This document shows positions 1-11,105 of a stretch of 64,000 nucleotides of DNA, in pieces (the first letter of the stretch is position 1; each line of letters opens with the position of its first letter). The notes beneath the pieces were generated by a model. The model ran no database searches and was not told the DNA's origin. It saw only the letters and a list, made by a program, of their open reading frames with translations. Source of the stretch: Chondrosia reniformis (Eukaryota; Porifera; Demospongiae; Chondrillida; Chondrillidae); contig OX359196.1 in the NCBI GenBank assembly GCA_947172415.1, forward strand, positions 2,358,501 to 2,422,500, given 5' to 3'. A program made the position numbers and the translations under genes.

Positions 1-333
1 AAAGGCTCTAAGTTTGTAAGACGGTTTCAGGACTACTTCCGGTTTTCCTCATTTTCTTCTTCTTATTATTATTATTCTTCCTTTTATTTCATGCTAGTGC
101 ATAAACGCACTTGTAGATAAATACATCTTAGGGGCATATCGTCTAAAAGTTTTAGCAACTAGGGAACGGTTTGAGCAAAGACGGTTTTCTGTGGCGCGTA
201 AGAAAATTGGAACCTTTTGTCGCCATTTTCTAATTAGGAGTTCTTGGTCATATCCTCTATATCATAACATAATGTACATTAACAAACTTAAACACTCTTT
301 CAAATAAATAAAAGAAAGAGAAACCTTTGGGAA

Positions 334-1556
334 GTGGGGAATAAGCCAGTATGGTGGCCTTCAACTGTTGACTATTCTTCACCAAATGGAACAAGAGGTA
401 TTGTGCATTGTGAATTAATCAATATACATATATTGCATATGACATTCAAATATCCATCCTATATAGGAAAAGTAAGACCAACTTATGATAGTCTACTTTC
501 TGTAGCTGAATGTTTGATTGCGGCAAATTCACAAGACTTTACATTTGATAGAACATGCAGGGAAAATAGAGAAGATGCAATGGAGGTTAATTAACATGCA
601 CTTTATATAGCTTAAAAGCCAGTGGCATAACTTTGGCTCCTCTAAATGTGTCAATTGTGAAAATGCTATCAGCCACAGGAATTAACTCATGCATGTGGTA
701 GCACATTATTTGTCTAGGACAAAACTGAGACAGGTAATGAATGTATTTTCATATATTGGTCCAGGAATTTTCAGAATTATTATCTAATGAAACAGCTTTA
801 GGCCAAATTAAAGAAGTATGTGAGAGTTTACAGCATGTAACTGATTCATTTAAAAGAATATATAATTAAACTTTTATTAAATATATTATAGATAGTATCA
901 AGTGTAAACAGGAGGTGTGATGAGGACAGGTCAGCTTCTCCACTTTTGTTTGGTGGGGTATTATATAATTTTTGCATACATTGCATATATATATATGTAT
1001 ACATGTTATTATATTGCATGCATACATGTAACCTGATTTTATCATCATTACAGTCTGAGGAAACCAACATGGAAATTCTAGCATCATTGATGAGGTATAG
1101 TATAGATATATCTCTAACACAGTCATGCACCTGTATAGTTTACTATTATATAGGTTCCACTTGATACCACTATTTCTGCTGACATGGAAAGCAAGAGGCC
1201 ACAACATTATGGAGACTTAGAGGTATATTTATCTTCCATGCAGCAAGAATACTTTTTATATGCATGCATCTATATACAATTAAAGGAAAGTCTATTGAAA
1301 AGATGGTACAAGTGTCTACACAAAGAAAAGGCACTGAGCATAAGGTATATAATCTGCATTGGTCACCTGTAGCCATCAAATTATGAAATATATATACGTA
1401 TCTCATCCAATATTAACAGAAGAAACTACGCGAAATATCAAAGTTGTCAAACAGTAAGGATTTACAAGAGACATGTCAGAAAATAAGGAGTAACCTGGAG
1501 AAAGATACACCTTCTATATAATAAAAGCCAAGTGGTTGACTTTAGGACATCCACCA
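334..1556 (+). other. possible exons of an unrecognised gene
   Basis: The stretch has the look of short exons. An open segment ending at 585 (contains KPVWWPSTVDYSSPNG) is followed by a GT donor. A segment from 765 begins after a CAG acceptor and continues in the same phase (phase 0) to a stop at about 867. Further short open pieces are bounded by AG and GT at about 1052-1093 and 1155-1221, and a lysine-rich piece begins near 1423. I do not recognise the product. The KPxWWP motif recalls segments of invertebrate proteins of unknown function. Pieces downstream of the stop at 867 would need a different splice form. It could equally be a decayed transposon gene. Confidence 0.25.
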
Positions 1557-1696
1557 ACCTTGTAAAGAGGTGTGATTAAAATCTGTTCCAGAATACAATA
1601 ATAGGATGCCTATTTATAGTATTACATTCAACCATATATTTTTAAAATTTAAATTAATTTTATCTAGTAGAATCAGTGCCCTACATCAGGTGCCTG

Positions 1697-2110
1697 AGGG
1701 CATGTGGGCAGCATAATGCACAGGTGATGCGAACTGCCTGTTTCATGCAGTTTCAATTAGCATGGAAGGGAATAAAACACTAACAACCATGCTCCATTTG
1801 GCTACAACAACATGGGCTGATATATATACATTGTGATCACTACGAATGGTATAAACTCATCGTCTTCATATATGAATCCGAAGCTTATGTTGATTTCCAA
1901 TCCCTAACATTTTGAATAGTATTGTCAATCCATATCTGATATCAATGATGCGCATGCCCTCCTTTACACAACATCCTCAATGAAGGCATGGAAGAATAAA
2001 CTGGAAAGCAGTAGTGAAAAAGACATCATTTCCTATTGCTTAAAAGAGGAAATCCTTAAAACAGCCAGGATTGGGGAATGGAGTGGTATGATTATGTGCA
2101 GTACTAAAGT
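1697..2110 (+). pseudogene. OTU-like cysteine protease fragment
   Basis: A short open piece contains GDANCLFHAVSISMEGN, close to the OTU protease Cys box (GDGNCLF followed by A or S). Further along, in other frames, HYEWYKLIVFIYESEAY and then GEWSGMI (about 2070-2100) fit the later OTU segment that normally precedes the catalytic His. Frameshifts separate the pieces, and the reading is cut off by the PLE that begins at about 2131. OTU domains of this sort occur in host proteases and in many invertebrate transposons; the sequence does not decide between them. A His-box piece (NHFVPL) of the same kind of domain lies on the opposite strand at 12.5-12.8 kb. Confidence 0.45.
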
Positions 2111-2142
2111 ATTCAATTTACTGTAACTGAAAACAAAAGTTA

Positions 2143-3807
2143 GTGTTAGAAACCGTCCCACCCTTTATACAAAACAAAGAGCCCCCATGTGTAGTATATA
2201 AGTATACCCAACCAATAGGACCTCAAATCTTTAACTTTTCACAAGCCTCTAAGTCAGATGTCTTTAGAAAACCAGAACCATGTGAGTGTCACAAGTCCCC
2301 CTTCATTTACAAGCCCCTAGGCCATGTTTTAACAGGTGACCTACGTATTGTTAGTAACCCAAAACTTAGAAAACTTCTTAAAAAAGGACCAAAATTTAGA
2401 GAACCTAATAACTTTAATTGGGTAACTGCTTTAAAAATGTGTAAGGAAGGTCTTAGAAAATATAAGATTACCTGGGCCCGTAGAGAAAATGTATCTACTT
2501 CTGTATTTAGTGAGTGGGAAAATGTTGTACTTAAGAAAATTAATGATAGGATCTCTAAGTTGTCTAAATCGTATACCAAATCCTCAGTAGCTAAGAAGAC
2601 CCTTACTTGCCCTAAAATTAAGAAATTCTTAGCAGACCTACATGATAAGTATGTTATAGCCCCTGCCGATAAGGCCTCTAATAATATAATATTTATATGT
2701 AAGTCATACTATAGACAAATTATTAATGAAGAACTAGGCAGTACCTCCACTTATGCTAAATGTACAGTAGAACCCCAACAGTTAATTAGGAAACACATAG
2801 ATTTCTTAAAACTAGAGAACTTAGAACCTAAACCAGACTGGTGTAACCTTCCCTCTTTTTACTGGATGCCTAAGCTACATAAGAACCCTTACAGCTACAG
2901 ATTCATAGCCGCCTCTCACAAATGTACTACCAAACCACCTTTCTAGATTTCTAAATTCGGCACTCAGACTAATTCTCAAACATTTTAGAGAATATTGCCT
3001 GGGTATATATAGGAATACTGGTGTTAATGCCTTTTGGATAGTAGAAAACTCACTAGAAGTCTTAGATAGTCTGAGGTCTATACCCACTAGAAAAGCCCAA
3101 TTAGCTAGTTTTGATTTTTCTACATTATATACAGCGATCCCCCATAACCTACTTTAAGATAAGATTACTAACCTAATTCATAGTGCCTATACCTGTAGGA
3201 AGTCCCAATATATAGAAGTCTCTCAGGATAAAGCCTTTTGGTCTAACAATGCCTCCAATAAAGCAGTCACAGCTGTTCATTTAGTAGAACTCTTTAATTA
3301 CCTTATTGACAACATTTATGTATGTGTAGACGGTTCTGTATTTAAGCAATGTGTAGGTATCCCTATGGATACTGACTGTGCCCCTGTAGTTGCTAATCTT
3401 TTTCTGTTTGCCTATGAGTATGAGTTTATGAAAGGACTACATAAGGATAACATCACCCTAGCTATTAAATTTTCCAATACTTATAGGTATATTGATGACC
3501 TTTTATGTATTAACAACAAGGATTTTGAACTGTCAATTAGTGATATTTATCCCAAAGAACTTATTCTTAAAAAGACAAATACCAGTCCTAAAAAATCCCC
3601 CTTTTTAGACTTAGATATAACCATTACTAACAATCAATTTATCAAAGTATATGATAAGCGAGAGGACTTTAACTTTGATATAGTAAATTTCCCCCATTTA
3701 GATATTAATATTCCTAATACCCCAGCCTATGGTGTCTTTATTTCACAACTAATTAGGTATTCTAGATTATGTAGTGACTTCTCCAGTTTTCAGGCTAAAA
3801 GTTTGCA
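2143..3807 (+). pseudogene. PLE reverse transcriptase (broken)
   Basis: The protein enters with the pre-RT region (KPLGHVLTGDLRIV, GPKFREPNNFNW, IAPADKASNNIIF), then RT motifs in PLE style: MPKLHKNPYSYRFIAA, SFDFSTLYTAIPH (motif A), GIPMDTDCAPVVANLFLFAYE, NTYRYIDDLL (catalytic YIDD), ELILKKTN, FLDLDI and AYGVFISQLIRYSRLCSDF. Breaks are a +1 frameshift at 2941-2944 just before TAG, and a TAA right after the IPHNLL motif (about 3157). The frame resumes after the nested LINE at 7177 with the RT tail (LIKQGYKYFKL). PLE RTs are related to telomerase RT and prime directly on DNA ends or nicks. The product is not functional as it stands. Confidence 0.85.
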
Positions 3808-3820
3808 GTTATGCAGTAGG
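3808..3820 (+). repeat. target-site duplication, left copy
   Basis: GTTATGCAGTAGG occurs here and again at 7164-7176, on either side of the nested LINE. The two 13-bp copies are identical, so the insertion is recent. Removing the LINE and one copy restores a continuous PLE sequence, as the other PLE copies show (for example 24411-24423). Confidence 0.9.
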
Positions 3821-6800
3821 TTGCGATTGCAGTAAAAATGTCCGACCTTGGAGTGAAATGACTTTCTGCAGATGCAATCGTACAGGCCGCTGTCGGAACT
3901 GTGCATGTGCCAAAAGTGGAAAACCATGTCAGAACTGCCTTCCGCAACGACTGGGGAACTGTGCAAATACAGTTCAAACTCAGCCGTCTATTTCAGCCGT
4001 AACAGACCTGATCATGAAGCCCTCTTCATCGACACAAAACAGTGCGCCGCAGATAGCCGACTCGCTCGCCACTTTGCAGGAGTTGCCATCACCCACTACC
4101 TTGACAAACATCCCTGTGAGTCCACCGCACCTATGCCATACTGATGCTGCTGAAAACGAGCTTATGCTTCCTCAGGCCACCCCCCTGGCAGACCCTACGT
4201 TTACCTGGAGCGAATACGATTCGATATACTTCACCAATAATCTCAATGCAGCTTTTGCTGAAGCTGTGCACTGGAAGATGAACCTGTTCAAGGTTCCTTA
4301 TGGGAAAGTGGGAAAATCTTTCGTCTTTGAGATAGCAAGACTTTTCACAGCCTTTGCCACCAGCTCTGCATTGGAGTCTGTTGCCCTAAAAGCAGCCACA
4401 CTCATGCCTCTTCTGTTACTTCAGAAACCCACCCGCAAGTCGAAAGCTAAAGAACACATCACATGCCTTGAACGACGACTGGACACCTGGAGAAATGGAG
4501 ACCTCAATGAGCTATGGAGAGAAGGGAGAACAATACAACAGCGCATCTCTAGGTCTACACCAGTTTTAGACAATAAACGGCTCTCACGCTCGTTTGCAAA
4601 CCTGATGTTCCAAGGGAAAACACAAGCGGCATTCCGCCTCCTCTCTAAGCAGAGTAGGGGGAGAGTTCTCCATCTAGATGACCCCATTGATACGGAAAAT
4701 GGGCAGAGAAAGGTGAGGGACATTCTTTCCGAAAAACACCCACCAGGTCAACTCGCACACCATGATGCTATCATCGACGACGACCCCCCCGACGTTCACC
4801 CAGTTCTATTCGAATCTCTGGATGCTGGGATGATCAGATCTGCTGCCTTACACACCAGTGGAGCAGCTGGACCTTCTGGCTTGGATGCACTCAGCTGGAG
4901 AAGGCTCTGTACATCGTCTAAGTCAGCATCCTTGGAGCTCTGCCACTCCCTAGCTGCGACAGCAAGACGCCTCTGCACAGAGCTGGTTGACCTAGCAAGT
5001 ATTGCACCACTTATGGCCAACCGTCTCATTGCTCTCGACAAAAACCCTGGGGTGCGTCCCATCGGAATAGGCGACACAGCCAGGCGCATCATTGCCAAAG
5101 CCATCTTGAACACCACCAGACAAGATATTCAAGAAGTAGCAGGTTCCATACAGCTATGTGCTGGTCAGATATCTGGGATTGAGGCAGCTGTACATGCTGT
5201 TCGCACTCTTTTCCAAAGAGAAGATACTGAAGCTCTACTTTTAGTTGATGCCACTAATGCCTTCAATTCCCTCAACCGGCAAACGGCCCTACACAACATC
5301 CAGAAATTATGTCCCTCTATCGCCACTGCGCTCATCAACACCTATAGGGCCCCTTCTGAGCTGTTTGTAGACGGATGTACTCCTTTCTCGGGAAGGAACC
5401 ACTCAGGGGGACCCACTGGCTATGCCTATGCATGCCTTAGCCACCATTCCCTTTATCAGGAAGCTGAAGGACAGGGTGAATGATGTTAGCCAAGTTTGGT
5501 ATGCTGATGATGCCTCAGGTGCTGGAAAACTCCACAGACTGCGTGAATGGTGGGATCAAATAAACACACTTGGCCCCAAATTTGGCTACTTCACTAATGC
5601 CAGCAAAACGTGGCTTGTCACCAAGGAGGACTATCTCTCAGCTGCGTCAGCAGCTTTTGCTGACACTGGTGTGAACGTCACCTCAGAGGGCAGACCCTAC
5701 CTTGGAGCAGCTCTTGGTACAGAAGAGTACATGAAGGCATTCGTGGCTGACAAGGTTCAACAAAGGGCTGGAGAATTGGAGCAACTAGCAACCATTGCAC
5801 GCAGCCAACCTCATGCTGCACATGCGGCCTTCACTCATGGCATGACTAGCAAGTGGACATACCTCACTCGTACTATGCCTGACATTGGTCCCAGCCTCTT
5901 ACCACTTGACACGATTATCAGAACCAAACTGATCCCTGCTTTGACAGGCAGACCTCCACCAAATGACATGGAACGAGACCTCCTAGCTTTACCAGCAAGA
6001 TTAGGAGGCATTGCATTGGCAAACCCAACCCATGCGACCGATCTTTAATTCCTATGCTCTACCAAGATCACGGAGGCTCTCACTGAGGCAATTCTTCATC
6101 AAGATTTTCAGTGCACCGAAGAGGTTATTGCCCACCAACTTGAGGCCAAAACAGAAGTACAGAAACTGAGACAAGACCAAGCCACACAAACATCTGAGCA
6201 AGTGAAAGATTCTCTGCCCCACCCTCTCAAGCGCTCCATGGACCTTGCTCAAGAGAAAGGAGCCTCATCCTGGCTTACCTCATTGCCAATAGCAGAGTTT
6301 GGCTTCACACTCCACAAGGGAGGGTTTCATGATGCACTTGCTCTCAGGTACAACTGGCAACCCCTACAAGCCCCCTCAAGCTGTGAGTGTGGTGCTAAGT
6401 TCTCCGTGGAACATGCCCTTTCCTGCCCAAAAGGTGGTTTCCCGTCAATAAGGCACAATGAAATCCGGGACCTGACTGCCAACCTCCTAACGGAAGTCTG
6501 CAGTGATGTCTGCATTGAGCCTGAACTGCAGCCAATCACAGGGGAAGTCCTCACAGGCGCCACATCTAATGTTCAGGATGGTGCACGGCTTGACATTGCC
6601 GTCAACGGTTTCTGGGGAGGCCAGTCTGAAAGAACCTTTATGGATGTTCGCATCTTCAATCCACATGCCCCTTCCAACCAACAAAGCCTCGCCTCCTGCT
6701 ACCGCAAACAGGAAGCTGTCAAGAAGCGCGCGTATGAGCAGAGGGTTCGGGAGATTGAGCATGCCTCTTTCACCCCACTGGTTCTGTCAGCTACTGGAGG

Positions 6801-7163
6801 TATGGCCAACCAAGCCACTGTTTTTTACAAACGGCTTGCCTCCTGCCTAGCCTCGAAGTGGGACCAGCCATACTCCTCGACCATGTCCTGGCTACGCTGT
6901 CAGCTCACTTTCTCCTTGCTCCGCTCTGCCATTCAGGGTATCAGAGGTGCTCGCTCCAGCTGTGGCCATGCCATCAAGGCACCTCCCATTGACCTGGCCA
7001 TCGCAGAACTCCGCTACATCTAAGCTATTAATAGCTATATGTCTTATATGTACCCTGCTCACTCATGTATATTAGCATGACATTTTCGTATGTTTAGGTT
7101 TTGTTTTGTTTTGCTTCCTGTACGAATCTTGCATTGAGCGGGAATTTCAAAAAAAAAAAAAAA
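3821..7163 (+). mobile_element. LINE with CXC-type N-terminus and REL endonuclease
   Basis: This 3343-bp non-LTR retrotransposon is nested in PLE copy 1. The 5' end is short (37 bp before the first in-frame ATG). The 3' end has a ~120-bp UTR and an A tract of about 15 (7149-7163). Identical 13-bp target duplications flank it. One long reading frame covers the element apart from one frameshift and one stop, so it is young. Confidence 0.9.
3858..7023 (+). pseudogene. LINE polyprotein: Cys-rich, RT, REL-type endonuclease
   Basis: Read from the ATG at 3858. It opens with a cysteine-rich segment (CRCNRTGRCRNCACAKSGKP then CQNC and C) like a tesmin/CXC domain, a likely nucleic-acid-binding module. 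RT motifs follow: GPSGLDALSWRR, GVRPIGIGDTARRIIAKAI, LLVDATNAFNSLNRQ (motif A), EGTTQGDPLAMPM and WYADDASG (catalytic YADD, about 5499). The C-terminus holds a CCHC knuckle (CECGAKFSVEHALSC), RHNEIRD, and DGARLDIAVNGFW with FMDVRIFNP, fitting a PD-(D/E)XK restriction-like endonuclease. Two lesions are visible: a 1-nt frameshift near 5390, just before the QGDP motif, and an in-frame TAA at 6046-6048. I read it as R2-superclade-like; the exact clade is not assigned. Confidence 0.85.
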
Positions 7164-7176
7164 GTTATGCAGTAGG
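7164..7176 (+). repeat. target-site duplication, right copy
   Basis: Second copy of GTTATGCAGTAGG, directly after the LINE poly(A). PLE copy 1 resumes here. Confidence 0.9.
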
Positions 7177-7624
7177 CTTATTAAGCAGGGTTACAAATAC
7201 TTTAAGCTAAAATCAACCTTTACAACCTTCCTATCCCGGCAGCCTCTAGTTAGAATCAAGTATAAGCAAAATGTAGCTAGTATGCTTAAGGACTGTCTTG
7301 TGTTACCCCATATTGTGTTACCCCACCTCCAAAGAAATGTTACTACGAGAAGACCTAAGGGTAGACATACATAATATGTCCTACTTGTGTCTTTAGTTAT
7401 ACTGAGTCTGTTTTACCTGTACAAGCAAGATTACTAATAGATTTATAATTAATTCATAAAAGTTAATTGGACCTACATTCCTTTCATAAAATTAAATTTC
7501 ATCATGTGTCTTAGTTAACACCTTATTTAACTTTTGGCGCCAAAATAGTGTATATAAGGCCCCTAGATTTAGCATAGTGAGCCAAGGATTCACAGAAGAT
7601 CAAGATAAAGAAAAAGACAAAGAC

Positions 7625-7680
7625 TCCCAGGATCACTGATGAAGGGTGGAATTCCCAGAAACGGCTGTCTGACCCAGTGG
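7625..7680 (+). ncRNA. hammerhead ribozyme-like motif, PLE copy 1 tail
   Basis: The core elements occur in order: CTGATGA (7636-7642), a GGG/CCC stem II with a 7-nt loop (7644-7656), GAAAC (7658-7662), loop GGCT, then GTC (7667-7669). Stem III is 2 bp (AC/GT), as is usual in PLE hammerheads. Stem I pairs TCA with TGA next to the core, then GG/CC and further pairs beyond small internal loops. The predicted cut is after 7669. The base of stem II is an A-A mismatch where most hammerheads have a pair, so activity may be reduced. PLEs are known to carry type I hammerheads with minimal stem III. Confidence 0.65.
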
Positions 7681-7838
7681 AGAAGAAGATGAAAGAAGGG
7701 AACAGAAGGAAGAAAAGACTATTGTATCTTCATCTAAAGCTCTCTTTAGGTTTAGTTCCCCTATAGGCTCTTTTTACAGAATAGGCATATAGCATATAGG
7801 AAAATGGTATCTTAGATTTTTCATTATGATATTCGAAA

Positions 7839-10200
7839 ATGCCTCTGAAGAAAGCTAAACTGAGTGGGAAAAGTGAAGGTAAATCGGCCGCAGCTTTACT
7901 GTCAGATGTTTTGCCGCGGAGTGACTCCCAGTGGATGTTATGTTTAGTAGTGAAGGGCAACACTCAGTACAGGATGATATTGATGAGAATGTGGTAATAT
8001 ATAGAGTTATATAGCTTGAACGATTTACTGATTGGATGATTATCTGACATTCCTGATTTAGTTATCAACTTCTGATGAAACTATCTACTCCAATCTTTTG
8101 AAGCAGTTTTCAACTTGTGTGCCTGTAGATAACTGTTACCGAGAATTTTTAAAACAGGACTTTGATCCAATAAGAAAGGAGCTGATTGTGAGTTCACGAC
8201 TAATTGGTATATTTTGACTTAATTCAGATGACATCCTAGTATGTTATTTTTCTTTAGAATAATAAGTATTTATGTATTCAGCGCCGTGCTTTCTGTCTGG
8301 AGGCAAAAGCAACTTTTATTTGGATGTATGCATGTAGTTGTTTACCCCAAACGCAAGTTCTATTGAACAGTCTTGCTAGCAGTATAATTGGATCAGAAGA
8401 AGGTGCCATAAGTAATTATCCTTAAGTATCTGCCATTTACCCAATTCTTTTTGCCTGGAGTATGTATAGTCTTAATTATCCAGATCCCTATTCAGAGCTG
8501 CAACATAAGTGCATTCATTTAGTTGTTCTGAAGCACTTACTCACAGTTGTAGACTGTGATTTGCAAATAACTGCAGCTGAGAGTTCAGGTGATTTAGTAC
8601 TGCATATGTATATCTATATGCATAGTACAATAAGTTGTCATCATTTCAGGGTTGATAGAAGATCAGGTGAAAGAATATCTTTTTGAAGTTGACGACTTGT
8701 CAGCCGTAGTGGGTGTTCATGTAGATGGTAGCAGTTCAGTGGTTGGCCTTGAGAAAGGTGTTTTAAAATGCTCCTCATGCTGCATACTTAAGGCATGTTG
8801 CCATGTGGGGTACATGTCACTACTCCTTGATGACAAAGAACAGTTGGAAAAGTATGAACTGCAAGGTCTTCACAATATTATCCAAGGACTCATCAGTAAG
8901 CGGTTTGAATATCGTAGTTCTAAGCCTGCTGATTTAACTACAGGAGTTGTTGTGTCATTAAAAGCAATTAACTTGATCCTTCCAAGAAATTGAAGTATCT
9001 CTGTACATCCAATTCAGAGAACAGGTTGATACATTTGATACCACCTCCATCAGTTTGTCCCAGACAATGTGCTAATGAATTGATTCCTGTGGTTGACGGA
9101 ATTTATCCACTTTTTACAATGGATACTATTGAAAGAGCTAAAGGTATAGGCTTTTAAGCTTTTATTTCAATAATCGATCTTTAAGCTTATACAATTTTAT
9201 CTCCTTGGATACAGTGTTTTGTCTCAAATGCAGCCAATGTTCACATATAATTTTCTATGATGGAAATGAAAATGGAGTGTTTGAACATGGGGAATCTACT
9301 AGTGTCCCATTGTGTGCTTAGAGACCATTTATACCACTTTGTACATGGGAGTTTAGCATATATAACCTATAACCACATTAATCAATATATAAAGGGCACA
9401 TATATATGTACATAATAAATTACACTGTAGAGGCTGATGGTATAGCATGTCCATTTCTTAATTTAGAAGTTCGAGGTACCATTATTTTAATTTTTGGAGT
9501 AGTAGGCAGTCAGATTTAGAGGATCCATTGGTTGCTGAATTTCAAAAGCGAATTTCTTATGCTCACTTTTGTTTGGCCTGGTATGCTTTCCTGGCACTAC
9601 TTGACCTACAGTATGATGAAGGATTCCAGTGCCCCAACTGTGGTCAAATACCCTCGATAATAGTGGGACATGCAACTGCATTGGCTTTTAGGCAAGACTA
9701 TGACTCATGGAAGGGAATAATTTCTAGTGGGGAAAGTGTTAACTGTGCACAACAGAAACTTGCAGGCAGATAAGTCTTATGATAAACTTTATTCCGCATA
9801 ATACACATGCAGTGTACTGTAGTTTTCATAGCTTATCTATTGATTATTTTACTCTATACTAGGTACCCACAGCGTGTATTCTTGAATGATGCCAAAGCAA
9901 GGAAGTATTTACGATCATTTTGCAATACTCCCACCAATGATGCAGAATTTGGAATCCTTTAAAACCTTATCTCTTCCTGCCCCCCTCTACTGCATACTGT
10001 TCAGAAATATCGGAGGCTTGCACTTGCTCCTGATGGATTGAAAATGTTTCTCCGAGAGCTGGCCTCTTCTTCGTATGTGCATGGATTCCATCAACTGGAC
10101 CTGCTTGTGATGTCCTTGATAGGCTTATAAAAAAGGAGTCTATTTTGGTAGATGAGACAGCCATGAAAATACTCCAAGAAGAGATCCCTATTCTTTTTTG
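7839..10200 (+). pseudogene. KDZ/HMGXB3-like transposase gene, 5' exons
   Basis: A candidate start at 7839 gives MPLKKAKLSGKSEGKSAAAL. Exon pieces follow. One at about 8056-8205 reads SSDETIYSNLLKQFSTCVPV. A junction removing about 8591-8649 joins ITAAESS to GLIEDQVKEYLFEV in phase. Next comes a cysteine cluster (CSSCCILKACCHVGYM, 8770-8815), then (after a frameshift near 8965) LIPPPSVCPRQCANELIPV. A spliced piece from about 9214 reads FCLKCSQCSHIIFYDG. At 9530-9770, AFLALLDLQYDEGFQCPNCG and ALAFRQDY match the HMGXB3/KDZ pattern. Stops occur at about 9318 and 9959. KDZ (Kyakuja-Dileera-Zisupton) transposases are cut-and-paste enzymes, and HMGXB3 is a related protein. The gene is degraded but its exon boundaries remain readable. 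Confidence 0.65.
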
Positions 10201-10383
10201 GTAATTTTGTTAACAATGTCATGCATGCCTATATATATACCGTTTAATAATCATTCTGAGTATTTCATTATGTTAGTTTCCTTTTTATACCTTCTGCACA
10301 CAATTAAGGTTGATACGTGACATTAGCATTGATGACGATATAGCTAACATTTTCTAATAAGACCATTAATTCAAGGTAGCCAA

Positions 10384-11105
10384 ATGCCGCCAGATATTAC
10401 CATTGAAAAGAATATGGATGTAGCTTATTTCCCAAGCCTACCCATAGTGAGGGAGTGTGATATTTATGTTATTGACAAGAAACAGCAAACAGACAAGTGT
10501 AGGAAGTCCAATTACAGGCATCCAACCTTGCTACCTGGAATATTCTGTCCACATGGTAATTTCTTTTGATCCAAGCAATTTGCAGGAGTGTGTTATGGCT
10601 TTCAAGTAAGGCGTCAGAATGAGTCACCTGAAGTTCCTTTTACTCTTTTAATGACACGGTTCAAACAAGGTAAGAGTCTGCTTGGGAAAATATTTTGATT
10701 TGGGAGTATGACATTAATTGTATAATATATTATGTTCTTTACTTCTTCTGAATCTGTCAGCTCCAAAAACGTTTATTTATGATAATGCATGTAATCTGGA
10801 GGGGTATGCTCTGAACAGATGTCCCATGCATTTTTAAAGTACAAAATTCTTTGTGGACAGATTACATTGGGATAATCATACAGGTATATATATTATTATT
10901 TTATAAATATATAATCCCACACTGTATTTTATATGTCCCATAGCTTGTAGTTCAGGCTATAAAATTCAGCTGTATTCCCAATTCACATCCATCAACACTG
11001 AGGTAGTGGAGCAAGCAAATAGTGTATTTAACAATGTTAAGTCTTCATTGTCGTATATGAAGAGACAGAACTTCCTAGAACATCTAAAATTATTTTTTTA
11101 GAAAT
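10384..11105 (+). pseudogene. KDZ/HMGXB3-like transposase gene, catalytic exons
   Basis: Three exons join in phase across GT-AG introns. Exon one ends LLPGIFCPHG (about 10555). Exon two (about 10587-10670) reads GVCYGFQVRRQNESP and FTLLMTRFKQ. Exon three (about 10761-10882) gives FIYDNACNLEGYALNRCPMH, a stop, then FFVDRLHWDNHT. A further exon from about 10944 has ACSSGYKIQLYSQF, VVEQANSVF and SSLSYMKRQNFLEHLKLFF. The order GIFxxxCxHG, GF, ESP..F...RF, YDxACNL, NRxP, DRxHWxNHT, EQxNS and SYM is diagnostic of the KDZ catalytic core and its tail. The TAA in NRCPMHF-stop (about 10836) interrupts the core. Terminal inverted repeats were not found, so the element ends are unknown. Confidence 0.75.

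Larger units (their letters stand above)
2131..7824 (+). mobile_element. Penelope-like retroelement, Naiad-like, copy 1
   Basis: This is a 5'-truncated PLE. It is homologous to the minus-strand copy at 12834-15940 and to the third copy at 23541-25020. It retains most of the reverse transcriptase and a 3' region of roughly 650 bp ending in a hammerhead-like motif and the shared end TTAGATTTTTCAT. A separate LINE (3821-7163) is inserted in the C-terminal part of the RT reading frame and is flanked by a 13-bp duplication. The PLE interrupts the OTU-like fragment on its left. The N-terminal GIY-YIG part seen in copy 2 is missing here, so the Naiad-like label is borrowed from copy 2. Confidence 0.85.

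Noticed and set aside
846-1406. Overlapping open frames of 60-113 codons on both strands
   Set aside because: Composition is low-complexity Tyr/Ile/Cys from TA-rich DNA; none shows a motif. Only the plus-strand pieces with splice-like edges were kept, at low confidence.
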